Positions 1-7,970 of a stretch of 64,000 nucleotides of DNA are shown in pieces (position 1 is the stretch's first letter; each line of letters begins with the position of its first letter). A program made the translations under genes and the position numbers. Below the pieces are notes generated by a model. The model made no database searches. It had not been told where the DNA came from and saw only the letters and a list, made by a program, of their open reading frames with translations. Origin of the DNA: Legionella_C sp963803545 (GTDB lineage: Bacteria > Pseudomonadota > Gammaproteobacteria > Legionellales > Legionellaceae); assembly GCA_963803545.1 (NCBI GenBank), contig CAWDMX010000004.1, forward strand, positions 186,001-250,000, read 5' to 3'.

Positions 1-774
1 GTCATTAGAAACAAGATAGAGAATTCCTGTTGAACCGTTTTCGTTTTTGAATACTTTTTTCAGGAGCCTCACTGGGAAGTCTAGGCCTTTAAGCCAGACT
101 GTGTGGGCTACATTCTCTTCAAGCTCTATTGTTTTTACTTGTAGATACCGTCCGTTTTTGGCATCGTTTTCAGATAAAGCTAATGTACGATTAGACTTAA
201 CCCCAATGATAAACGATTTGTGAAGGTCTTTATGGATGTGAACCATATTGGCCTTCGAGCCAAACCAATTATCCGCTAATACATAATCAAACATCACTTT
301 GTTGGTAATGGCCTGAGTAATCAGCTGTTGGAATAATTGGTTTTTGGTCATTGATGACTTTCTTCTGGTTTTCCGGGTTTTTATATCACAATAAGTAATA
401 TCTTTTTTGATAACCTCATACCCTATTGGTACACTGAAATCATCATAGCGAATCATGCACGACAGGATGTTTATCCCTTTGAGAACCGTTCCTTTAGCGT
501 GGGAGTAATGCCAGCAATTAATTTCATTCTCATCCGTGTATGGCTTCTCTTCAATGGAATCATCAAGTATCAATACACCGCACGATGTCTCTTGAGTTCT
601 CACCGGCTTTTTTACATAACCCCACAGTGATTTTGAATCATAATCTTTCAAGCGAAGAAATCGTGTGACCTTGTCATGAGCAAATGCTCCATCAACCAAA
701 TCAGATAACCCTGTAGCTGTCGCATATTTGTTTTAGAAAATCAAATAATCACTATAAATATCAAGCATATCCAT
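1..774 (-). pseudogene. IS4-like DDE transposase, 5' part, nonsense-broken, runs off the left edge
   Basis: Reading the minus strand from the ATG at 774, the frame gives a DDE transposase typical of Legionellales IS4/IS701-like elements: an N-terminal segment ending in DKVTRFL-like residues, then a block beginning LILDDSIEEKPYTDENE, where the DD pair is the likely first catalytic aspartate, then a second block with ADNWFGSK. After 13 codons there is an in-frame TAA (733-735), so the copy as sequenced cannot make a full transposase unless translation restarts. The coding frame stays open to position 1, so the element continues outside the window. Its upstream end lies somewhere around 840-860, inside the neighbouring lipoprotein gene. 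The family subgroup is not certain. Confidence 0.8.
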
Positions 775-819
775 TTTATTCCCTCCCTAAATTATGGGCA
801 GAATTTTAATGCTTTTTAT

Positions 820-1005
820 TCAAACTGCAAGTAGTGGTGCGTAACATGAGTGATCAAGACTTACCTGTATTTTAGAGCTTGGGTGCGGGCTAATTTTACT
901 CTGAAGAGGGTTCAGAATATAAAAATTAGCATCCTTACTGCGCTGGCAGCCAACTCCGCTTGTAATGGCCAATATTAAAACTAAAAGTTTAAAATAGGGT
1001 ATCAT
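820..1005 (-). pseudogene. PqiC-like ABC-transport auxiliary lipoprotein, truncated by IS
   Basis: The first about 45 residues look like a PqiC/YmbA (ABC_trans_aux) lipoprotein: a short hydrophobic signal, a lipobox ending in SGVGC, then the family's early FYILNP motif. Family members are usually about 180-200 residues, but this frame stops after 61 and its last residues derive from the end of the adjacent IS4-like element. The ATG overlaps the stop of the MCE gene by 4 bases (ATGA), so it was the last gene of the permease-MCE operon. PqiC proteins are outer-membrane partners of PqiB-type MCE tunnels. I infer that this copy is inactivated. Its 3' remainder should lie beyond the left end of the element. 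Confidence 0.7.
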
Positions 1006-1751
1006 TTTTTTCCTCGGAGCAATGATTCTGGGTAACGAGCTAAATAGTCCGCTAAATCTTTGGTGGACTCAGCCGCGTCTGAAAACTTATTTAAACTACG
1101 GTTAATAGAGGCAATACTTAAGGGCACGTTGGTATCTAGAGTATCGGCGAGGTTGTGCAAACTTGACGCCATGACGCGTGCCGCTTTAAGCGTGTCATCA
1201 ATATTTTTAGAGCGCACAAGGCGACTAATATCTTGAAACATGGTGTCGGCTGTTTTCAAAACAGTATCGACACTTATGAAATCATCAAGGGCGGGTTGAG
1301 TTGGGAAAACAGGATAATTACGGAAGTAGCTTTGACGGTAATTTTTTGTCGAGTTGTCGGATTTTACAAGTTCGATATCCGCAACTCCTGTTAAATAATT
1401 AGGTTTAGAAATAGCGGCTTTATAACCTCTATTAATTAAAAGTTGCACGGGATTTTTTGTGAAGCTTAAATTTTTTTCGACGAAAAATTCCACATAAACA
1501 GGAATTTCTACTTTATTTCCAGCTTCATTTTCTGTGATTTCAATAAGTGTAATTTGCCCAATTTTAACACCACGGTAGGTGACGGGAGAGCCGGCCACTA
1601 AGCCTTTTAATGAGCCTTTAAACTGCATTACAAAAGTTTGTACCTGAGCGTGCAGATGCTGTTTGTAAAAAAAAACCGAAGCGGCAGTCGCAAGCACAAA
1701 AGCGCCGACTATAAAAAACCCTACCAGTGTGTGAAAACGTTCATAACGCAT
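1002..1751 (-). CDS. MCE (MlaD/PqiB-like) domain lipid-transport protein
   Basis: 249 residues. An N-terminal membrane anchor (about residues 8-30) is followed by a single MCE domain: FKGSLKGLVAGSPVTYRGVK at about 44-63 is the family signature, with IGQITLIEI after it. The C-terminal third is helical (VLKTADTMFQDISRL, VPLSIASINRSLNKF), as in MlaD/PqiB relatives that form periplasmic tunnels moving phospholipid between the membranes. It sits 9 bases downstream of the permease gene and overlaps the truncated lipoprotein gene by 4 bases, so this is one operon. The usual ATPase gene (MlaF type) is absent from the operon. One MCE domain fits MlaD, while the lipoprotein partner is PqiC-like. Substrate unknown. 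Confidence 0.85.
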   Translation of the reverse strand: MRYERFHTLVGFFIVGAFVLATAASVFFYKQHLHAQVQTFVMQFKGSLKGLVAGSPVTYRGVKIGQITLIEITENEAGNKVEIPVYVEFFVEKNLSFTKNPVQLLINRGYKAAISKPNYLTGVADIELVKSDNSTKNYRQSYFRNYPVFPTQPALDDFISVDTVLKTADTMFQDISRLVRSKNIDDTLKAARVMASSLHNLADTLDTNVPLSIASINRSLNKFSDAAESTKDLADYLARYPESLLRGKK

Positions 1752-1760
1752 CTGTTTTTC

Positions 1761-2573
1761 CTAAAAATTAATAAATTTTATCCCGACGCTACTAACAACC
1801 AACCAGAAGGCACCCCGAGTTAAAATACGTGAGACACCGCGTCTTAAGTTGACATGGTTGATAGCTATTTGATAGTAATAATAACCGGCATTTACGCTTA
1901 CAAGTAAGCAGTAATATAGAGTTTTCAAAAATGAAAAGCTTAACTCTTTAATAGTTCCTTGATGCATCACATTTAACCAAAATTCTCGGCTTGTATTGCT
2001 CAAGTAATAGTGAAAAGTAATGAATAAACTTGAAAGCATCGTAAAGAGGAGGTAGCAGTACAATAAAACCCCTGTAAAAAAAATACCAATGAAAATTGGC
2101 AGGATGTATTCTAAAATAACTTGGTCGGATGTGTACTGTTTGCGGTTAATTTTAATACGCGCACTTATCAAATTAAGCGCGGATTGAATGCATAAAACCA
2201 GCCCTATTAATAAGGGTAAAATATCTACAGTTAGTAAGCTTTGGGCAATGATCAATGTTTTTGATTCCAAATGGAAACGGCTCAAAATTTTAAAAGTGTT
2301 TAACGTTAATGATACGCCCACTAAGGCGCTTATAAAGGTTAGAGGGAGTAATAATACAGCACCAGAATGGTATAGAATGCGAAAAACTGTGCGTGCAGAT
2401 AGGCGTAAATTACCCGACAGAATCTTGATGGTACTGGTTCCTAAGTGACCAATAAATGAAAAAAAAAGCAGGAGCGAATGCAAAAGATTCGATATAAAAA
2501 TACCGCTGGAATAAAAAAAATACATCCCGGCCTTCCCTGGTTCAAAATTACGCTGCAAATACCAGTATTCCAT
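1761..2573 (-). CDS. Divergent MlaE-family ABC transporter permease
   Basis: 270 residues, strongly hydrophobic, with five or six membrane segments. The middle (GAVLLLPLTFISALVGVSLT, about 92-111) and the C-terminal part (LVSVNAGYYYYQI followed by LRRGVSRILTRGAFWLV) follow the MlaE/DUF140 pattern. The normally conserved region after the first long helix is degenerate: the acidic and glycine-rich residues of ordinary MlaE (the EL-P and GRxGS/E-G stretch) are replaced by residues such as DILPLLIGLVLCIQSAL. With the MCE gene directly downstream, its role would be the inner-membrane subunit of a lipid importer/exporter. The loss of conserved residues, the missing ATPase and the IS-cut lipoprotein suggest either an ATPase supplied from elsewhere or a decaying system. 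Confidence 0.7.
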   Translation of the reverse strand: MEYWYLQRNFEPGKAGMYFFYSSGIFISNLLHSLLLFFSFIGHLGTSTIKILSGNLRLSARTVFRILYHSGAVLLLPLTFISALVGVSLTLNTFKILSRFHLESKTLIIAQSLLTVDILPLLIGLVLCIQSALNLISARIKINRKQYTSDQVILEYILPIFIGIFFTGVLLYCYLLFTMLSSLFITFHYYLSNTSREFWLNVMHQGTIKELSFSFLKTLYYCLLVSVNAGYYYYQIAINHVNLRRGVSRILTRGAFWLVVSSVGIKFINF

Positions 2574-2616
2574 AGTAAACTACTCGCATCAACTGCTCTT
2601 AAAGCTTTATTTCCTT

Positions 2617-3138
2617 ATGCACAATTTTTACGATTTAATAACCCTGTTTAACCGTTGCTTTCAGTCTTGTTATCACACGGTGTTAATAGCAGGCGAAGAG
2701 GAACCTATTTATTTACCCATGAGTGCAAAGCAGACCTACCACCAGGTTGTATTCGCTAACGGTTTTTACAGCAGCGCATTGCATGAAATTGCCCATTGGT
2801 GTATTGCCGGGGAGCGGCGGCGGCAGCAAATTGATTACGGATACTGGTATGTTCCAGATGGGCGCAACGCGCGTCAACAGCAGTTGTTTCAACAAGTTGA
2901 GATTAAGCCACAGGCTATAGAGATGCTATTCTCCCAAGCGGTTGATTACCCTTTCCAGTTCAGTATCGATAACTTGACTGGTGAAAATACAGAGTGTGAA
3001 ACATTCAAAAAATCGGTGCTTGAGCAGGCAAACGAATATCGACAGCTAGGCTTGCCTGCACGAGCGGAACAGTTTTTACAAGCTTTACAACAATTTCAAG
3101 CACAACCCCTGATAGTGTTGGAGGATACGACCATTTAG
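2617..3138 (+). CDS. epmC: Elongation factor P hydroxylase EpmC
   Basis: 173 residues, full length for the YfcM/EpmC family. The protein hydroxylates the lysyl-lysine modification of EF-P. The sequence shows the family hallmarks: EEPIYLP near residue 26, the metal-ligand region FYSSALHEIAHWCIAG (about 50-65) with its HExxH-like HEIAH, then DYGYWYVPDGR and EVKPQA-type residues (VEIKPQAIEMLF). It is divergent from the MCE operon (about 45 bases between starts) with no strong ribosome-binding site. EF-P, EpmA and EpmB genes are not in this window, so I cannot say from here that the whole pathway is present. Confidence 0.93.
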   Translation: MHNFYDLITLFNRCFQSCYHTVLIAGEEEPIYLPMSAKQTYHQVVFANGFYSSALHEIAHWCIAGERRRQQIDYGYWYVPDGRNARQQQLFQQVEIKPQAIEMLFSQAVDYPFQFSIDNLTGENTECETFKKSVLEQANEYRQLGLPARAEQFLQALQQFQAQPLIVLEDTTI

Positions 3139-3185
3139 ATCTCGGTAATACGCTTAATTTTTAGTACGGATTAATCACTTTAAAT

Positions 3186-3350
3186 TTACTTTCTTTTTTT
3201 TGCATCCAATAGGTAGGTTGCAAAAAATTCTAAACCATAAGCCAGCACACTCATATTTTTTCGAGCGCCATTTTTTTTGCTCGCAAGACGAGCGACAATT
3301 AAACGTATGAGTCGCAAACGAAGATAATTAATAAATAATTTATACAGCAT
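3186..3350 (-). CDS. Small basic protein, 54 residues, unknown function
   Basis: A short open frame on the minus strand starts at the ATG at 3350 and is preceded by a good Shine-Dalgarno (AAGGAG, about 9 bases upstream). The product is very basic (many K and R), beginning MLYKLFINYLRLRLIRLIV, which could form an amphipathic helix, and ending DAKKRK. It lies between epmC (converging) and the TPR-methyltransferase gene. No family recognised. The ribosome-binding site and a charge pattern unlike random translation support it as a real gene, but its length makes this uncertain. Confidence 0.4.
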   Translation of the reverse strand: MLYKLFINYLRLRLIRLIVARLASKKNGARKNMSVLAYGLEFFATYLLDAKKRK

Positions 3351-3470
3351 GGTTATTACTCCTTATTACCGGTAGTTGGGACGCGCATGGGGACTATTTT
3401 TCAGTAAGTATAACATACCCATCCAGTCACGCAGTAACGGATAAAAACGAGAGTGGCTGCAAATACGCGT

Positions 3471-5138
3471 TTACATTGCCGAGCAAAGTTCCGCTATTTT
3501 TTGCACGACGCACAAGTTTTCCATTAAACGCCGATTGTTTTGTCGACGCGCTGTTACGGGTTGCATGCGAACAAGGTTTAAAGAGGATGCGCTCGCTAAC
3601 TCTCTAAGGTAGTCCTGATGGTGGCTAAAGCGCACGCTTTCTTGCAAATGCCAGGGGTATTGCTCGCTAATTTCAGTACTGAAAATAAAAAAGCCTTCTA
3701 TTTCAAGTGTTCGCTCAACCGCTTGGAATAGCGCTTCCAAAGCACCAAAGTAGGGTAGAACATCAACGGCTAAAATCAGATTAAAACGATGTGGGGATTG
3801 TTGTAGAAATGTAAGAGCATCTTGCTCTGTTAAACGGTTATAAATTCCTTTTTCGCGGGCACGTTCAATCATCTTGTGGGCTATGTCTACCCCATGCAAA
3901 TCGCCGCAATAATCACGTATCGCCTGGCCGGATAAACCGGTTCCGCAACCCAATTCAACAGCTTTGTCAAAATGATTCACAGTTAAAGAGTCGATGGTTT
4001 TAATTACTTGGTTTGGCAGCGCGTAATGCAAGTAGTTGGTCACATGCTGGTCGTAATACAGGGCGTAGTTGTTAAATAAATTTTGCGCGTAATCGTTGCA
4101 GGTAGCCGCTGAATGTTGCTCACCAGATAGAGCTCTTAGCATATGGCTGCAGGTTGTATCTTGGGGGTTTACGGCAACAGCTTTGGCCAGCAATTCTGTT
4201 GCGCGACCCCGCTCTTCCATACGCATATATATTGCTGCTAAATTATTCAAGGCTGCAAAATGCTCTGGTTCTACAACTAAAACCCGCTCAAATTTTTCAA
4301 TAGCGTCATTGAGATGGCCCAACGCCATCTGCGCGGTTGCGTAATTGTATAAGTACTCGCAATTACTGGGTTCTTTTTGCAGCAAAACATCGTAATGCAT
4401 TAGCGCATTTTCAAATCTATCGTTGTGTATAAAACACGCGGCAAGATTGTTTCGTGCTTCAATATGGTCGTTATTAATCGCCAACGCTTGCGTAAAGTAA
4501 TCAACCGCTCGCTGGTCGCGCTTCCCCTGTAGTGCTACAACCCCAAGGTTACAAAGTGCTTCTACGTGATTTGGGTTTTCGTCTAAAACGCGCTTAAAAG
4601 CATCCTCTGCATGTGAAAATTGCTTTTGCGCAAGCGCTATTAAGCCGAGATAGAAATAACCATTCGTAGTATTAGATAAACGAATAACGTTTTCAAATTG
4701 AGTTTTGGCCGCTGAAAACTGCTGTTTTTCTAAGAAAAAAAGCCCCAGGCTTTGGTGTACTATTGCCCAGTCAGGACGCGTGTGCAGCGCTTGATGATAA
4801 TGGCGAAGTGCTTTATTGCTATCAAATGCACTATAAAGTAACGCCAGTTGAAAATTGGCTTCAGGATAGTCAGGGTTTAGGGTTAGTGCTTGCTTACAAT
4901 AACTAATGGCCAATTCTAACTGCTGGTCTTTTTTGTAAAGAGTTGCTAGATGGGTGAGTAATTCCGCACTTGGAATAACCGTAATTAATTTTTCAAAAAG
5001 TGAATAAGCCTGTGCAAAGTCACCATTTTTCGCATAAAGAAGCGCTAATTCATGTTGTAATTGGTAATTATGCGGATTGTCCCGAACTAAGTTTTGATGA
5101 TAATTAATCGCATCCAAAATACGGTTCTTTTCAATCAA
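3471..5138 (-). CDS. TPR-repeat protein with C-terminal SAM methyltransferase domain
   Basis: 555 residues. Residues 1 to about 330 are a long array of tetratricopeptide repeats (for example DYPEANFQLALLYSAFD, HIEARNNLAACFIHNDRFENA, HFAALNNLAAIYMRMEERGR). After a linker, about residues 385-520 form a class I SAM-dependent methyltransferase with motif I VELGCGTGLSG and a later LILAVDVLPYFG (motif IV-like). Such fusions are common in proteobacteria; the substrate is unknown, with the TPR part presumably selecting a protein partner. The frame opens with TTG at 5138, the only plausible start between an upstream stop and the conserved part, with a weak ribosome-binding site. It appears to stand alone. 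Confidence 0.85.
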   Translation of the reverse strand: MIEKNRILDAINYHQNLVRDNPHNYQLQHELALLYAKNGDFAQAYSLFEKLITVIPSAELLTHLATLYKKDQQLELAISYCKQALTLNPDYPEANFQLALLYSAFDSNKALRHYHQALHTRPDWAIVHQSLGLFFLEKQQFSAAKTQFENVIRLSNTTNGYFYLGLIALAQKQFSHAEDAFKRVLDENPNHVEALCNLGVVALQGKRDQRAVDYFTQALAINNDHIEARNNLAACFIHNDRFENALMHYDVLLQKEPSNCEYLYNYATAQMALGHLNDAIEKFERVLVVEPEHFAALNNLAAIYMRMEERGRATELLAKAVAVNPQDTTCSHMLRALSGEQHSAATCNDYAQNLFNNYALYYDQHVTNYLHYALPNQVIKTIDSLTVNHFDKAVELGCGTGLSGQAIRDYCGDLHGVDIAHKMIERAREKGIYNRLTEQDALTFLQQSPHRFNLILAVDVLPYFGALEALFQAVERTLEIEGFFIFSTEISEQYPWHLQESVRFSHHQDYLRELASASSLNLVRMQPVTARRQNNRRLMENLCVVQKIAELCSAM

Positions 5139-5569
5139 TTTAAACTACAAGCGAATTAACATCCGTAAAGTATGGCCGATTATACCAAGCTATTCTAGTC
5201 TGTAAGCCGTTATTTAAATTTATTCTTACGCACCTTATTCTTCGGGATGCATTATAATTCTCTGAAAGTAACGAATGCTACAAGCAGGTTTTCTTAAATC
5301 CGATGCGCAGTAGATTGTGCATGAAAAAAAGTAAAATACAGCGTCGAGGCTGCCGCGAACACGGCCGAGTCCAGCGACGGTTTATAAATGGCGCGCAACG
5401 TGTGGTGGCCTAGATTGGCCGATGCACGCACCCCCAGACTAAACCGGACTTGGCCCCCGTTAAAAATGGAGGGATTAGCAGGCGTTTAACCGCGTCAACT
5501 TGAGTAGTAAAAGCTTGTGCGCGACAAAACCACTTTGAGTTAATATTTTCTTAAGATAATAGCGCTAAA
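5139..5569. other. 431-base non-coding stretch with a GC-richer core
   Basis: No convincing open frame on either strand. Roughly 5340-5470 is visibly richer in G and C than its surroundings and contains short self-complementary pieces such as GGCC-TAGATT-GGCC near 5408. It does not resemble tRNA, tmRNA, SRP RNA or RNase P RNA. It could be a gene remnant or an unrecognised small RNA. Confidence 0.4.
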
Positions 5570-5599
5570 GTGTACTCACATGACGTTGTAGAGAGACGT

Positions 5600-6487
5600 A
5601 TGCATACTCAAAAAAACATAGCGCTGCTTGATATTGATGAACTATTGTGGACAGAGACAAAAAAAGCTAATTTTGGCCCTTCCTTAAGCGAGCAAGGGTT
5701 TTGTCAAAAAACAAGTAATTACAATTTTTTAAGAACGCTTAAGAAAAAAGATGTGCGCGATCTATTTCTTTTGACGGATATGACTATGACGCACGAGTTA
5801 GTCAATGACCGCAAAGAATTAGTCCAACAGTTAGAACGCTCAGGCTTTAGAGTTCATGGCGTAATAACTCCTTGCGATATAGGGTGGGGGTCTGTGAAGG
5901 GTCCCGATCTAAAAGCCCTGACCACGTTTTTTTTGCACGAAAAAAATAGTGCGGATCTTTATAGTTTGATCAACGAGTCTTTTGGTGAGTTTGAGGAAAG
6001 CGAGAACGACTGCGATTGGTACAACGATAATTACGCACGAAAGTACAGGGTTGAGCTTCGGAAAGCCTACAGAGCGCTGCGTGAAGCCAATTACCAGCGC
6101 TTAGGCCAAGCATTTGTTGATGCGTGTAATGAAATGAAGGTATCTATTACACGCACCAGCGAGTTTACTAAAGCATTTTGTGAGGTTGAGGCTCAAGTAG
6201 CCGGCTATGATAACGCAAAAGAACTCGTGCTGCGAAATTTTTTCGCCAACATCGGTGCAAATCATTCATGGGTTGGAGAGGTGCTGGTTGTTTCTAATAA
6301 GGTAGCCGTTGAATCGTACAAAACCCAAAAACCTATCGACTCACCGGTTCCGGTTTATTGGCTAGATGAGGATAGCCTTGCCGAAATAAAACTATCCAAT
6401 CAGGCCTGGTCTAAAAAGGCAGTAAATCAGGTGTTGCCTATAAAATACGCGGTTGCAAATAATCTAGCATTGATTAACATAACCTGA
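5600..6487 (+). CDS. Putative HAD-like hydrolase-fold protein, unknown function
   Basis: About 295 residues from the ATG at 5600, which has GAGAG just upstream; an alternative GTG start lies 30 bases earlier. Near the N-terminus a strand followed by DIDELLW and, about 55 residues later, FLLTDMT resemble HAD motifs I (DxD) and II (T), with CDIGWGSVKGPDLKAL possibly carrying the later lysine and acidic residues. The C-terminal half is helical and charged and unlike any family I know. No signal peptide. A small membrane-protein gene follows 12 bases downstream. The HAD assignment is tentative; it could equally be an effector-like protein with an unrelated fold. Confidence 0.45.
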   Translation: MHTQKNIALLDIDELLWTETKKANFGPSLSEQGFCQKTSNYNFLRTLKKKDVRDLFLLTDMTMTHELVNDRKELVQQLERSGFRVHGVITPCDIGWGSVKGPDLKALTTFFLHEKNSADLYSLINESFGEFEESENDCDWYNDNYARKYRVELRKAYRALREANYQRLGQAFVDACNEMKVSITRTSEFTKAFCEVEAQVAGYDNAKELVLRNFFANIGANHSWVGEVLVVSNKVAVESYKTQKPIDSPVPVYWLDEDSLAEIKLSNQAWSKKAVNQVLPIKYAVANNLALINIT

Positions 6488-6499
6488 GTCGCGCTGTTT

Positions 6500-6766
6500 G
6501 TGCTAGCAAGTATTGCAACCCTTGTAAAGTTTGGTGTAATAACGGCCGCGGCTGTATCGTTTTCTGCGCTACCACTGATGACGCTCGCAGTTAGTGTTCT
6601 GGCCTTAAGCCTAATTTTAATAGTGGTTCCAGTACTTGCCAATGCTTCGGGGCTTGCAGAAAATTCTTTTTACGGTCAATTTTTTGAGCCTGCTGTTTCT
6701 AAGTCTTCTGCGGCAGTAAAGCCTCTTGTTGATTCGTGCCCAGTTGCCTTGAAATCGTTGAATTGA
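6500..6766 (+). CDS. Small hydrophobic membrane protein, unknown
   Basis: 88 residues from a GTG start 12 bases after the preceding gene, so probably co-transcribed. Residues 1 to about 50 are almost entirely hydrophobic and form two tightly spaced membrane segments (LVKFGVITAAAVSFSALPL, then VLALSLILIVVPVLA). The rest is a short polar tail with two cysteines absent or far apart. No family recognised. Confidence 0.45.
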   Translation: MLASIATLVKFGVITAAAVSFSALPLMTLAVSVLALSLILIVVPVLANASGLAENSFYGQFFEPAVSKSSAAVKPLVDSCPVALKSLN

Positions 6767-6962
6767 GTGCGTTTACGCAGAATACCCTCTTAAGACTTTG
6801 TAAAATTAATGAGTACTTTTCAGGTACGCGTTAGCTATTGTTAGTGAAGTAAACAAGGAGCCATTTTAAAAACACTAGCAAAAATATCAAATACTTGTAT
6901 AGTTAAATAGTTACTAAAAAAACTACAAAGGACTGTTCACTATAAACAACTTTCAAGGATCG

Positions 6963-7310
6963 ATGATGAAAACTATTTTAGTTGCTCTGTGTTTTTTGTT
7001 TGCTATACCTGCTTTTGCGCTAGGCCAAGTTTGTCCAAATGCGTCTCCCGTGAACGCTCCTAATTTTTGTTCAAGTTTTAAAACAGCTGCTTCATGCAAT
7101 TGTTCTGCAACTCTTCCAAAATCATTTTGCAACCAAATGCGGCCCCTCTACAGTCGCATGACTTCAATGTTTGGTACACTTGAGCGTGCATGTAGTTATC
7201 AAAAGAAAACTTCTAAAGAGGAGTGTATGGACGATTGGAATTGCTATTTAAAAGGTGGGACAACCCCCTCTGGACTGGTATGCAGCGGTGACGGTCATGC
7301 GTGTGAATAA
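6963..7310 (+). CDS. Small cysteine-rich secreted protein
   Basis: 115 residues with a classical signal peptide (MMKTILVALCFLFAIPAFA, cleavage probably after AFA or ALG). The mature part of about 95 residues holds roughly ten cysteines (for example SFKTAASCNCSATLPKSFC and ECMDDWNCYL), a pattern expected for a disulfide-stabilised periplasmic or exported protein. A Shine-Dalgarno-like AAGGA lies just upstream. It precedes an outer-membrane barrel gene by 6 bases and a sterol reductase gene, suggesting one envelope or host-interaction transcript. No family recognised. Confidence 0.65.
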   Translation: MMKTILVALCFLFAIPAFALGQVCPNASPVNAPNFCSSFKTAASCNCSATLPKSFCNQMRPLYSRMTSMFGTLERACSYQKKTSKEECMDDWNCYLKGGTTPSGLVCSGDGHACE

Positions 7311-7316
7311 AAAAAA

Positions 7317-7967
7317 ATGCTAGTGCGTCTACTAATAGTGCTTTTCATCTTTCCTCAAGCGCTGGTATCCACAGCTGTTTGCGCTCAAGGGACGGGTGGG
7401 CATCCATTTTACATTGGTTTAACGGGTGGTTATGGCTCAACCACCTGGGAAGGGTTGGTGCCGAGTAAGGCAAATCAAGGCGCGGCCCTTAATATTTCAG
7501 CGCCCATTTTTGTAAAAGAAGGTGGGGGGCTTTGGGGTGCTGTAATCGGGTACGAGCTTACTAATTTTTTTGCCTTAGAAGCCAATTATCGTCATTACCA
7601 AAAAGCAACAATTACCTTCGACCCGGATAGTTTATTTGCGTTTGACAACGATGACGAGACGGTTTTTAACACTCGAACCGAAACAACGGCTTTAATGGCT
7701 AAAATAATGATGGGATTCCCACGCACGGATTTGAAAGCATACTCAAGTTTTGGTGTAGCGGGCGTGCATCGTGTGGACACACTAAAAAAGCAGTGGAAAA
7801 CAACCCCCACTTTTGGCGTGGGGTTTAATTGGTCTTTTTCAGAACATATTATGGGTGAGTTAGGGGCCAATTATACGGCAGGTTATGGCGAGTCAGAATT
7901 AAACCCATCTGAAGATTATATTCCATTCCTATACTCACTGTTTATTAACCTATCGTACAGGTTCTAA
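7317..7967 (+). CDS. Outer-membrane beta-barrel protein (OmpA/OprF-like barrel)
   Basis: 216 residues: signal peptide (cleavage near AVCAQG), then alternating hydrophobic/polar strands typical of a small eight-stranded barrel (FYIGLTGGYGSTTWEG, FFALEANYRHYQKATITF, FGVGFNWSFSEHIMGELGA), ending in a C-terminal phenylalanine (NLSYRF), the usual outer-membrane insertion signal. Similar barrels are common in Legionella and Coxiella. There is no OmpA peptidoglycan domain. The start lies 6 bases after the preceding gene and has no evident ribosome-binding site, so translation may be coupled. Confidence 0.75.
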   Translation: MLVRLLIVLFIFPQALVSTAVCAQGTGGHPFYIGLTGGYGSTTWEGLVPSKANQGAALNISAPIFVKEGGGLWGAVIGYELTNFFALEANYRHYQKATITFDPDSLFAFDNDDETVFNTRTETTALMAKIMMGFPRTDLKAYSSFGVAGVHRVDTLKKQWKTTPTFGVGFNWSFSEHIMGELGANYTAGYGESELNPSEDYIPFLYSLFINLSYRF

Positions 7968-7970
7968 ATT

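Noticed and set aside
5535..5560. TTGAGT and TAAGAT/GATAAT before the HAD-like gene as a sigma-70 promoter
   Set aside because: The spacing between boxes is too short for either -10 choice, so I do not call it.
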